Of a stretch of 64,000 nucleotides of DNA, positions 1-18,508 are shown in pieces. The position numbers were made by a program, and so were the translations under genes. The notes beneath the pieces are model-generated. The model searched no databases. It was not told the origin of the DNA and saw only the letters and a list, made by a program, of their open reading frames with translations. Each line of letters starts with the position of its first letter. Position 1 is the first letter of the stretch. The DNA lies in assembly GCF_001649575.2 (NCBI RefSeq), contig NC_051438.1:23544816-23608815 (forward strand), given 5' to 3'. This DNA comes from Kryptolebias marmoratus (lineage: Eukaryota > Chordata > Actinopteri > Cyprinodontiformes > Rivulidae).

Positions 1-312
1 ACCATCTGCTGTAAAAGTGTTCAGTTCAAGTTTTTTATAAAACATATTTAATAAGAACTGCAGCTGGCCGAAGAGCTGTACATAAAACAGTAAATAAATG
101 ACAGGAAAGCACAAAAAACTACAAAACAAAGAAAATAAATGCCTCCCTGAAACTAAAATTGTTAATAAAACATTAAAATGTGACAAATGAAAGATTAGAA
201 GAAAATCCTGCTGATTGTAAACAAATTAGGTGTGCTTTAATACAATTTTACTGAACAAAAACTGACTCTGAATGCATAAATAAAGACAGAGGGTTTAAAC
301 TTTAGTGCTTTT

Positions 313-318
313 TTTATT
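313..318 (-). promoter_or_regulatory. bend4: candidate polyadenylation signal of bend4
   Basis: AATAAA on the minus strand, the only exact hexamer seen between the BEND4 stop and the left edge. Confidence 0.4.
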
Positions 319-1251
319 TATCGGGAATTTAAAAAAAAACTTTGTATTTGTAAAAATCTGATGTTTCACAGTGTTGATAAACAGCAACTTGGAGTAAAGA
401 ATTAAATACAAACCAACACTCACATTCAGGACAGCAAAAACAACACGATCCAACAGTTTTAAGGTTTCTGGCACTTTTCTACTTGGCTTCTTAAACAGGG
501 AGACGTGGTCTTTTTTTTAGAAAAAAACAAAGAAACTTGCACAATAACTGTACTTTATATTACACATTTACACAGCACTGTTGATGGTGAACACACAGTC
601 ATACATTCAAACAGAAACAAACCCGGTCACAAAGCAAAGCTTTTCAGAATTTAACCAGAATGTAAAAAAGATTGTGTTTTTTAGGCGAGGATTTGACTGT
701 TTGCCTTCAGTGAGACAAGAAAAAGTGCAAATAAGAGCTTTAAGAAAGAATTCTCCGTAAACACACGTTAAATGAGATCCGACACACAACTGTAACACGT
801 CACACCGTGAAGATTTTCTAACACATTTAAGGCATTTTTCCGCTGCAGCTGCCCTAAACCAAAAATCTGGATTATCCAAACACAAAAAGGCTTCTTAGTG
901 TTCTGTTACAACATGAAAACACAACAAATTACTGTGTTTCCACAAACCTTTCAGTCAGAATTTAATAAACTCAGTAGTAAAACTCTGGAATTTGAAAAAC
1001 AAACCAAACAACCTGTTTTGCTTTTTCCTGCCGCTCCACACAAACAGAACGAGGAGACAGATCAGTGGACGGGTGACGAGTTGAAGAGGAAGAAAAACTT
1101 TGGTCAAACGTTGTGCTGAGAGGTAGAGTCTGAGGTGCAAAACACAACAACCCCAAATAAACACAAATAAACCCAACAATAAAACACAAAGAACACTTCA
1201 GAAACACAGGAAAAAACTCTAACACAACTGGATTACAGCAACCGGGTAAAA

Positions 1252-1727
1252 ATACATCATACTTTACGTGATAAGTACCAGGTAAGTACAGGGTAACAAG
1301 CCAACAAGTAAGTACCCAGGATGATAACCAGTAAGTATCAAGTAAATACTGAGTACATGGGCACTTACCTGGCACCTACTTGGTATTTACCAGATACAAA
1401 CCCAGTAAGTATTAAGTAAGTACCTACCAAGTACATGTGTACTTACCTGGTACATACTGGGTACTTACCTAGTAGATACCCAGTATCAGGTAAGTACTGA
1501 GTACCTGGGTACTTACCAGGTACATACTCGGTATTTACCAGATTCATACACAGTAAGCATCAGGTAAGTACTGAGTACCTAGGTACTTTACTGGTACATA
1601 CCCAGTAAGTACCAGGTAAATACAGGGTAGAACGTTACCAGCTAAGTACCCAGGTGTGTACCCTGTAAGTACCAGGCCAGTAGCAGGTACATACCACCTG
1701 ATAAGTACCTGATACATGTACTGGGTT
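1252..1727. repeat. degenerate self-complementary minisatellite (GTAAGTACC / GGTACTTAC)
   Basis: About 475 bp made of variants of GGTAAGTACCCAGTA in both orientations. A longer order of roughly 73-75 bp is visible: the phrase TACTGAGTACcTgGGtACTTACC recurs starting near 1338, 1488 and 1560. Because forward and reverse words are mixed, the array can fold on itself. It lies in the probable 3' UTR of BEND4. Confidence 0.85.
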
Positions 1728-2581
1728 TGTAAATTTTACATTTTTTTGTTTTCCTTTTTGTTTCTGAAACAGGTTAGAAAGTTGTAGGATTTTTCTGAAA
1801 CGTTTCTTTTCTTTCAAACATTTGAAAGTCTGTTGTTGTTGAGTCCCAGGATTCCATCATATTTTGCACCTCAGGACCACCATAAAGCTGGGAAGCAGAT
1901 TTAATTACCTCTAAACACCCAAAAACACTGTTTTGTGTATATAGTTTCAGGAAGAAGAACTTACCAAAAAACAAAACAAAAAAAAGGAAGCTGGATTTTT
2001 AACATATTTCTGCTCAGAAACACGTTTTCTTTTGATTCAGATGAAGGAAACACGGGAATCAAAGTGCACGTGAACGGGTCAGCCAACAGGCCCTCCCCTG
2101 TAAAAAGAGCTGCAGGTAAAGGTGCGCCCACCGCTTCACAAACACATTTAAAGACTCAAAGGTAAATGCTACTTTCTGGGATGGAGTTCACGAAGGTGCA
2201 GCTTCACTTGGATAACGTAAAGATGCATAAAATCTGGGCTTTGAGAATTCACCACAAAAATAACTTCTTTAAAACCCAACTCAAACTGAAATGAGAAGTG
2301 AAAACAAAAACAAGAAAAAACTGATCAATACGTCAAACTACAGAGAAAGTAGCAAAAGGAAGACTTAAACTGCTTTAATTTAAAACCATCAGGAGTCAAT
2401 CTGAACGAAACAAAAGCTTTGATATAAAAATGTGCAACAAAAACTATCTGAATGGAGGATATTCTGTATATTAAACTCTCTCTGGAATGTTTTCCTCACT
2501 GACAGGATACAGTCGGTGTTTCAGGATATGTTGTTGTTCAGCTACATTTGAAGCTTCTGTCTCTAGTTTTCTCCCCCAGCT

Positions 2582-8272
<5,691 letters not shown>

Positions 8273-9018
8273 ACCGGCCAGGTGGTGTCACAGCGCGGCG
8301 GGCGGGAGGGTCGGTTCGGTGCTGACAGACAGCTGATGGGAGCGAGCCGACCGTCCACTGTCTGGCTCTGTTTCTCTTTTCACTCACTCACACACACATT
8401 CACACACTCACACACACACGGAGTGAAGGGTGGGCTAATTTACTGACAACTCTCCGCTCCAATCCCCAACCGAGACTCCTCCAGAGGGAGACGCACGGGC
8501 GGGACTTCACCTCCTTCCTCCCCGGGAGCACAACTGGAGCAAGCTTTACTGGAGCCTATGTGTTAGGGTTTTTCAATATTACCAGCCTTTGTGTTTATGT
8601 GCAAAACATGCCTACGTGTCACACCGGATGTCAGAGATATTAATTGAGTTCATTTGTATCATGTTTACATTTTATCGTGCTTACAGGCGTCAGCAAATCA
8701 TCTAAGTAGGCCAGCCAATCACCCAAGTACCGTCACTGTACCTCTGATAATCTTTGTATCAGGATTGATAGACAGAATGTTTCACTACATGCTGTAAGTT
8801 CTATTTGTGTGATTAATCTGTGTGGCAGAACCGGTCCTGACCCATTCCTTGTTTCTAATAACAAGATGCTGATGCTGGACTTCAGAACTCACTGTGAGTT
8901 TGATCCAAAAGGTGATGCTCCAGTGACTTCTCCTTTTGCAAAAGTATCCTAAAAACAATTTACTCTCTCTCTGTGTGGTTCTTTGTTTAGGTTGGGTAAC
9001 TTAGAAAACCCCCAACAC

Positions 9019-9132
9019 TATGGAAGCCCATTTACGCCACTCTGATGAAAAAAACAACAACTTGTATCTCATAATTATGAGATAAAAGTTTGTTTTTGTT
9101 TTCCATCAGAGTGGCAGAAATGGGCTTCCATA
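9019..9132. mobile_element. 114-bp palindromic MITE with TA target duplication
   Basis: TATGGAAGCCCATTT at 9019-9033 is the exact reverse complement of 9118-9132. The arms continue imperfectly (CCACTCTGATG / CATCAGAGTGG), and the centre holds the palindrome TCTCATAATTATGAGA. TA flanks both ends, as expected for a Tc1/mariner-type non-autonomous element. It has no coding capacity and lies between BEND4 and SHISA3. Confidence 0.85.
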
Positions 9133-10595
9133 TTGCAGAAAGCCTACAGATACACAAGTGGAAAAAGAATATGCTGCTTTACTTTTGAACATAAGTCCAC
9201 AAACACAACAAGAACTTATACATTACAATATATTTTGTGCAAAACTGGACTAAACAGACCTACACAAACTGAGCAATGATGGTTGGAATGTCGGTCCTTA
9301 ATAAAGCGATAATCTGCAGCCCTCCACAGCAAAGCAGTTAAAAATGTGTTGTTGTTTTTTTTTGTTTGTTTGTTTTTTGGGGGGGTTTTTTGTCATTTTT
9401 GTCTGTTTGACTAACTTTCAAGAAAATAGGATTACAGTTATGCTATGCTAACGCTAGCTACAGCGTCACAGAAATTACAAAATGGCTGCCGAGAGCACTG
9501 ACTAGCTAGCTATGCTAAGGTATCGCCAAAAACGTTTTTTAAATATTTCCAAGGAAAAAAAAAACAAAGCTAAAAAATAGTCTAATGTAGTTTTTTTTTT
9601 TCCAAGACTAATTTTAACTTGGTGTTACATTAGCTTTTGTTTGCGAATAAAGATTAACCTTAAGTAGCAGAGAGACAAGTTTTAAAAAGCGCCACTGCTG
9701 AAATAAAACATTGTTTTATATCCTAAACTTAAAAGAGGCATAAAACAGAATATTCTTCTTGAATTAAAAAGAGCCTTTCCATTCAAGATGGAGGACTATT
9801 TTATTTTCCCAGAATGCATTGGGAAATCTACAGTAATGAAAAACAGCTTTTACAGTACAATCTGATCATTACAGTATTTTTACCGTAATAACACATTTAC
9901 AGTAATGCTGTACATTATTGCTTCAGCAGCAAAGAAGCACACAGACTCATCCAGGCCTACAGTGTAAATAAAACATTTACTTGTAAGTTTGTGTTTTTAA
10001 TCTGCCCTTATTGAGTTTGTAGCCACAAGGGGGCGCTGCCTCAGCAGGTGATGGAGACCTGCTGCTGGCTTCACCCTTCTCCTCACAGGCTGCTTATTTG
10101 AGCACAAATCATCATTTAGTGCCCACAGGGAACACTAAAGGTCCAGAAGTACAAACCAATAACCAGTTTAGATTCACAAACAAAACAACAAATTTAAAAT
10201 GAAGACAAAGAGCTGCAGGAAAGGTAAAGACAGAAAAAAAACAATGGGCCGTGTAAAAAACGATTTCAACACACTCAAAATAAGACGTTACACAAATAAG
10301 ATAACGGAACAACAAAGGTATGCATGATGTTGACTAAGACAATGAAAATGAGCAAAGAGGAACATCAGGAAGACAATAATTTAAAAAGGAAAGGATTAAA
10401 AAAGGGTAACATGACCACAGATATATGGACCTAACAAAACTTAACACAACTAACTTATAAAACCACAGCCAACACACAACAACAACAAACACTCATTCTT
10501 TTTGGTTTGGATAAATAGGAAGTCATTTAAAGCACAAAGAAGTAAAAATAATAGATTATTATGATTTTAGGTTTTAAAAACAAGTCATATTTTTG
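9133..10595. other. bend4-shisa3 intergenic sequence
   Basis: AT-rich. It contains A/T homopolymers (9355-9400, 9545-9600), short CTAGCTA-rich words near 9450-9520 and ACAGTAAT-type words at 9830-9920 typical of old transposon remnants. No gene is seen. Confidence 0.6.
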
Positions 10596-10599
10596 GACA

Positions 10600-10619
10600 T
10601 TATTATTATTATTATTATT

Positions 10620-10651
<32 letters not shown>
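10600..10651. repeat. (ATT)n(GTT)n compound microsatellite
   Basis: ATT units run directly into GTT units upstream of SHISA3. Confidence 0.95.
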
Positions 10652-10654
<3 letters not shown>

Positions 10655-10826
10655 GGACTTCTGCAGCTTCAGCAACAGGTTTTTATTGATTTCGCTGCTC
10701 TGCCGCTCAAACACGTGACCGCGCACGTTCTGGTAAGCAGGGGTGCCGTGCGCGCGTCCGTCCCGACCTGCCCCCCCTCTCCTCCTGATTGACAAAAGAG
10801 CCCAACTCGGCTGAGGTGGACTCACA

Positions 10827-10827
<1 letters not shown>

Positions 10828-10860
<33 letters not shown>
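10828..10860. repeat. (CTCCTG)n hexanucleotide repeat
   Basis: About five and a half copies of CTGCTC in the region just upstream of SHISA3, probably in its 5' UTR or proximal promoter. The Leu- and Ser/Arg-repeat open frames over it are artefacts. Confidence 0.9.
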
Positions 10861-10861
<1 letters not shown>

Positions 10862-10966
10862 GTGTCCAACAGAAGGTCAGCGGAGCCTTCATGAGACAGA
10901 GGAGACCCCGGAGCAGGACCACAGTCCCCTTCAGGGATGAGACTTTTAAAACTCATTTAGATCAGT

Positions 10967-10990
10967 TTGTTGTTGTTGTTGTTGTTGTTT
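10967..10990. repeat. (GTT)n microsatellite
   Basis: Seven to eight GTT units 80-100 bp upstream of the SHISA3 start codon, likely within the 5' UTR. Confidence 0.9.
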
Positions 10991-11033
10991 TTAATGCCCC
11001 TGAGGCGCTCTGGGAGCTGGAGACATGACCTAA

Positions 11034-13287
<2,254 letters not shown>

Positions 13288-13755
13288 CAGGGCTTCCAGC
13301 AGACGGACATCACCGGGGGGGGGGGGGCAAACACGGCGCTGCGGGGCTCCGTGCAGGTGAATGAGCACAGAGGAGGGAGGTGCAGTGGAAATCATGATGG
13401 AGCTACCAGCATGGGAGCTTCCCAACACCCGGCCTGTCGGAGGCCATTTTGTTACCTTTATGCACTTTTATATTAGCAGAATTTTGGATGGAAGCTCACA
13501 GACTAAAATCTTGATATCACCCATAAAAAAACAAAACAAAAGACAGATAAGACTGTCCTGAGGAATGCTGTCTCAGATGTTTAATAGACAGTGAAAACGG
13601 ACTTTTTGACGTCAAAAAGGATTTCTAAAAAAGTACATTTTCATTTAGAGGAAATGTGAACTTCTGCAGATTATTGTACAGCATGTTTTCCCTGGTTTCA
13701 GTTAAATCCTAATATTGATTCCCTAATTCAAATAAAAGTTGTCTCTTGTAACTTG
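13288..13755 (+). other. shisa3: shisa3 3' UTR
   Basis: Runs from the stop to about 20 bases past an AATAAA at 13731-13736, which is followed by a GT-rich stretch (GTTGTCTCTTG, TTGTGTGG). It includes a poly-G run at about 13313-13327 near its start. Confidence 0.65.
13731..13736 (+). promoter_or_regulatory. shisa3: polyadenylation signal of shisa3
   Basis: Exact AATAAA about 445 bases after the stop codon, followed by a T/G-rich downstream element. Confidence 0.65.
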
Positions 13756-15530
13756 TGTGGACTGATCCTGGTGGAGTTTGTTCAAACATTGTGTTTTTTT
13801 GCCGTTTGAGCACAAAAAGGCACCTGATGGTCCCTCAGACAGAAAGGAAACCGGAGCGGCGGGTTCATCGCCGCTGCTGAATGCTACCTGTTGCCTTTTC
13901 CTGCGCCAGACTTCCCAGCAGGAATGCAGCGCTGAGATCAGTCATTGTCAGTGTTCAACGAGCGTGGCGTGGTCACAGTGTTAAAGACGACTCCCTGCAG
14001 AAAGCGCAGGCTTGGGTTGCAGCAGCAGGTGAAGGGAAAACCTCCACAAAGGCCGCTCCGTGTGCCGGTTACCTGACCGTGAAACGGATCTGGGAATCGC
14101 TCGGTCCGAGGAGCTTTCCCGCCACATCCAGAGACCGTTTGTGTTTCTGTCACAGAATGCAGCTCGATATCTCAGCAGATCCGCTTAAAGGGCAGCAACA
14201 CATTCCACATCTGGCTCATAAAAGACAAATACAAGTGGAGAACACGCTTTCACAGCTTTATCATAATCTTTTGGAAAGATAAAGTGAGTCTTTGCCTGTC
14301 TGTTCTCCCTCAGCCGGACCAGGATTATCTTTTCTCCCACACTCTGTTTTAGGTTTAAATTGATAAATTTTGCTTCTTTTAAACCTTTTAAAACTTCTAA
14401 GAAAGCCACAAGAGCCTTTATTTACACTGATAATGAGATCAAGAACACATCCCAGTTTTTATTCTGAAGGTTTTTCATGTAATCAAACCCCCTTGTTAGC
14501 ATTTGTGGTCATGGTTTCAGCACAGTCCTGGGAAACGACGTATTCACCGCCATGCTTTCAGAATAACCACACTCATTTATCCAAACTATGTCAAAAGAAG
14601 GGGGAAAAAAAAGAAGCCGTTACATTTTATATCTTTTGTTGTGGACCAGCTTTAAAGTTTCTCAGGAAGTCGTGGGACAAGCAGCAGCAAACGCAGTAAA
14701 CAGCAATTATTTCCCAGTGACCCTCTTTATTAAAACAACGTGGGTTTGTTTGGCTGATCTGTAATCAGATACATCAAGTGCTCCTTTGTTCTGTTCTGAA
14801 AAAGCAGCCGCTCATCAAGTGAGTGTTGAAGCAATAAATCATTTGGAGGCCACCACCAGTGACCACAGTCATCACAGCGTAAACCAGGATCCAAAGCCTC
14901 ACAACTACAACTTTAAAACGCTATTTACGGCTTTCTTTTTTTTGTCTAAATGCATCTTAAATTATTTTACTTCTTTTATTCCTATTTATTCTGCAAAATT
15001 ATTTAAACTAATTGCTTATATTAACCAAAATACTCAGTTTGCAAAAACAAACTAGAGGTTGGAAATTCTTACACTTAGAAACTAAAAGAATGATAACTGA
15101 AAATAGTTACTTTTAAAAAAAATTAACAATAAATTGATCTATAATAGAGGTACGATTAAGAAATTAGAAACCTGCTGTGTATATTTGCAGTTTATTTACC
15201 TGAAGTTTACCTGCCTTTTCTTCAGAAACCCAGACGTTTCAAAGGTTCAGTGATGTTACTGAATCCTCTGAGTTTTGTTGGAGCAGAACCGAAGCACAAT
15301 AAACGTCACCTCCATTTGATTCGGGGCCGCCTCTTTAATCAACGTGCTATCCTTGGATCCCTTTAAAAGATGGCGTCTGTTATGTTTTTACAGCAAATAC
15401 AGAACGGGGCCCCGGGGGTGGAAGCCTGGGTGCTCATCCGTTACAGGAACAGATTACAGTCTTTGTACGATCAGACACTAAGAAGTAAAAAACTGATACC
15501 AAGAGTCTGGATTTGTTAGGATTCTGAGCT
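13756..15530. other. shisa3-atp8a1 intergenic sequence
   Basis: Convergent intergenic DNA. Stretch 13860-14300 has balanced composition, while 14930-15160 is very AT-rich. No recognisable gene is seen; the open frames of 70-130 codons have no family features. Confidence 0.6.
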
Positions 15531-15538
15531 TCGTTCAG

Positions 15539-15829
15539 ATGATATTTTTGACCTTAAAGCTAGAGAAACAGAACTTTCTGCAAAAAGGCATGAATGACTT
15601 TGCTGCAGAAGCTGAAACTGAGTTGGTGAAGCTAAAAGGAGCAGAACAGAAGCTAAAATTAAACACTAGCTACACAGCTAAATTTCTAACAACACAACAT
15701 GAGCTAAAAGTAGCACAAGAAGACAAAAACAGAAAGTACGCTGAAAGAGATTTCAAAGAGAACAAAGTTCTTGAAGGAACTGGAGATCTCCATGTGTTTC
15801 TGTGGAGAAAGATTTTCCAATTAAGTTAA
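15539..15829 (+). other. uncharacterised Lys/Glu-rich open frame (96 codons)
   Basis: ATG at 15539 in context AGATGATAT. The translation is charged and would form a coiled coil (AAEAETELVKLKGAEQKLKL and on). The DNA repeats GAGCTAAAAGTAGCA-like words (GCTAAAAGGAGCA, GCTAAAATTAAACACTAGC, GAGCTAAAAGTAGCAC), suggesting a degenerate short repeat that happens to stay open. No promoter, intron or homologue is recognised, so I do not call it a gene. Confidence 0.25.
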
Positions 15830-16001
15830 ACAATTTAAATAAAAGTTACAAAAAGCCACATCTGAAATGTCTTGAATGAGCTGACCTTCTTGACACCTGA
15901 CTTGTTTAAATAAAATATGCAGAAGTAGTTATATGTTAAAAAAAAGGATATGGAAGGAAAAGACAAAGAATAAAGAGAAACAGGATCACTGTCCATGGAT
16001 G

Positions 16002-16172
16002 GAACTCTGAACTGTCCCTCAGTGAGAGTGAGAGCGTGAATGATTGTCTGTTTTGTCTCCATGCGTCTCTGTGATGGACTTACAACCTGTCCAGGCTGTC
16101 CCCTGTGTCTCACACAGACACCAGCTCCCCATGACCCGGAAAGGGGATGGATGGATGGATGGATGGATGGAT
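16002..16172 (+). mobile_element. SINE-like retroposon, 5'-truncated copy with (GATG)n tail
   Basis: It matches, word for word, the 3' half of the element at 26050-26345: CTCTGAACTGTCCCTCAG, GAATGATTGTCTG, GTCTCTGTGATGGACTtACaACCTGTCCAG, CACCAGCTCCCCATGACCC, and ends in GGATGGATGG repeats (16145-16172). The head is missing. It lies just beyond the ATP8A1 3' end. Confidence 0.75.
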
Positions 16173-16228
16173 GCTAACAGTACCAATACAGAAGAATTGG
16201 AAGCATGTATGTTCCTCCATGATTGTAG

Positions 16229-16234
16229 TTTATT
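16229..16234 (-). promoter_or_regulatory. atp8a1: candidate polyadenylation signal of atp8a1
   Basis: AATAAA on the minus strand about 2.2 kb after the stop codon, immediately before the SINE-like element in transcript direction. Confidence 0.5.
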
Positions 16235-16796
16235 TCAGTAGTCCTTCATGGCAGTAAAAGACAACATTTATAAGTTTGCAGTCCCAACATGCAGAACAAT
16301 CATTGAACAAAAGAACATAAAGTAAAACAGATATTAAAAAGAAAAGTTAAAGGTGTGTTATTGTTTTTTCTCGTTTGCAAAGTGATCAACACTTGAGGGG
16401 GAATCAAAGCAGCACAGTTAACACGTCAGAGAACAGTTTGTGTTTTCCATTCATGCAGCCTTCACGGACAACAGAGTTTTGTTTTTCTGGAAAAAAAAAC
16501 TAAACAAACAAAGTCGAAGCAACAGTCCAAGCCTTCCACAATGACGACATCTACATTCAGCTGTTTGGAAAAGTTCTGACAATTAAGTTTTCACACCGAT
16601 AAGAAGCAGAGAGAAAATGAATAAAAAGAAAAAAAGAAAAAGAATCAGAAACTATAAACACAGAAGAGCATTCCTGTAAAGTAGAGCTACACAGCGTGAA
16701 GAAAACAAACCCAAACTAGATAATAGCAGGTATCCACAACTGTAAAGGTACATCGAGTGCATTGTGCAACACCTTCTGTCGAAGCCGCGAGTCTGA

Positions 16797-16824
16797 ACAC
16801 ACACACACACACACACACACACAC
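16797..16824. repeat. (CA)14 microsatellite
   Basis: Pure CA run inside the probable ATP8A1 3' UTR, (GU)n in the mRNA. Confidence 0.95.
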
Positions 16825-16928
16825 CGACAGGCTCCCGCTCCCCATACGGGCCATGCAGCAGCACACAAAGATGAATCAGAAGTATACCTGAAGTCGTGCA
16901 GACGGACAACATGAGCGAGCATCACTGT

Positions 16929-16949
16929 ACACACACACACACACACACA
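16929..16949. repeat. (CA)10 microsatellite
   Basis: Second CA run in the probable ATP8A1 3' UTR, about 105 bp from the first. A third, shorter one is at 17101-17117. Confidence 0.93.
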
Positions 16950-18410
16950 AAATAAAAGAAACATCAAGACGCCTTAAACTCCCCGTCTCACACAGAGGAC
17001 ACGGACATGCAGCGCAGACAGAGACAGTATCCACAGTAGAGGTGACACACACACACTCATTCACACACGTACAACACATGCACATGCAGGCTATGAACCG
17101 ACACACACACACACACAATCAGAAACCTGATCTCCCATAGGGAGAAGAAAGCAATCACACAGACACTAAGTAGTCAAATATAAATAAATCAAGCTGGAAC
17201 AATATTAATATTAAGAACAAGACGTTTCCTCATCACATCATCCTGCCAGTTTATCCAAGGAAGAAGAAAAGAATTCAAAGTTACAGACGATTCATTACAA
17301 AGCCAATTAATGCAAAAGTCATATATCTCCAATATAAAAATACAAATCCACAAAATAACTACAGAGACAGAGTAGTTTCGATACTGTCGTGGAGTTTCCA
17401 GGCTAAGATTTCTCTCTCCCTTAAGCTAATGGCACTTATGTTAGAGGGATAAAAATCTCCATTTCCAAGGGAAACACTACAGCCACTGTGAGCTTCTTCC
17501 TCTGCTGGAACGAATCTGTAGTTTCAACACTGTAGGAGTGCAATACTGCGGCGGGGAGACAGTGATTTCGTCTTTGTGAGTTCGCACGAAGCACTAAGCT
17601 AGTCTTGGCTATCTCTTTACTCTAAGAGGGAATCTTTTCAGGTAGGCACTGCTGTGATTGTGGAGACGGGAGGGGTCTGTGGCGTGCAGCGCCGCCCTTC
17701 GGCTGTCAGCGACAGGAGCGGTGCAAACGGGACTACAGCTGGTCGCCGGAAGAAAACCACGAATTAAAAGCGAGCAAGCAAACCAGGCACGAGATCTGCA
17801 CGTCTGAAATCGAACTAAAAAACATAAAAATGTCAATAAATGAACGCGTTTAAAAAGAACAAACGATGAAGGCATGAGCAAATGTAAGGCCTTACACATG
17901 AGACGCTCACTTAAGTGCACAAAGAAACTGAAAACGTTACAAACATTTGCCCGGGAGTGGTCCGCTCAGCGTGGGAGTACATTTAGTTGCATACGCTTTG
18001 AAGTTTTCCGAATTCATGACGATTGTAACGACGACTGCTCTTTGGCACTCAACTCCTCTAAGCTATTCTTTGTCCGGTGATTTTAGTTGGTTTTGTTGTT
18101 TTTTTTACAGTGTTTAGACGTGATTTCAAACAATGGTTTTAGGCTTTCTGGCTCAGTGCTAAAATCTGTCATTCAATAATAAGGAGAGGTTCGCTCTGAC
18201 AGTGAAGAACTTCAGTGCTCATCATTTCTGCTGGACACACAAATACAGCTGATAGTGAACACATTGTTTCGTTCCTTGTGTTGTTTTTTTTGTTTTTTTT
18301 AAATATGACAACGTCTCTTTCTTCACGTCGTCCATAACTTCCCTTGGTGACGGAGGTGTCACCACCGGCGGAAACAGCAGCTGCGGCTCCAAGGTGTTCG
18401 GCCAGGAAGC

Positions 18411-18508
18411 TCACCACTCGCTGGTCCTCTGTTTAGTCGTGTCGTACGCTCTGATGACCTCGGACTGGGACACGACTCCGTTCTCGTCTTGAGAGAAGGC
18501 GTAACCAT
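18411..18508 (-). CDS. atp8a1: atp8a1 last coding exon (GYAFS autoinhibitory motif, stop)
   Basis: 98 nt: His686 (part), [31 protein letters not shown] and TGA (w687-717). GYAFS is the conserved motif by which the C-terminal tail of this flippase class docks in the cytosolic domains and holds the enzyme inactive. The mammalian end is KQRPDEW. The acceptor is TTTTCAG|ATGGTT. Confidence 0.95.

Larger units (their letters stand above)
295..2581 (-). other. bend4: probable bend4 3' UTR
   Basis: No coding exon is seen downstream of the BEND4 stop. The only clear AATAAA on the minus strand (TTTATT on plus) is at 313-318, so the transcript probably ends near 295. This is inference from one signal, and a longer UTR is possible. 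The stretch contains the GTAAGTACC minisatellite at 1252-1727; otherwise it is AT-rich unique sequence. Confidence 0.45.
16205..18410 (-). other. atp8a1: probable atp8a1 3' UTR
   Basis: Runs from the stop codon at 18413-18411 to just past a minus-strand AATAAA at 16229-16234. It includes three CA arrays (16797-16824, 16929-16949, 17101-17117) plus scattered CACA words, which read as GU repeats in the transcript. No coding exon is seen in it. Confidence 0.55.

Noticed and set aside
16652..17118. Cys/Val-repeat open frames
   Set aside because: They are translations of CA/TG arrays in the ATP8A1 3' UTR.
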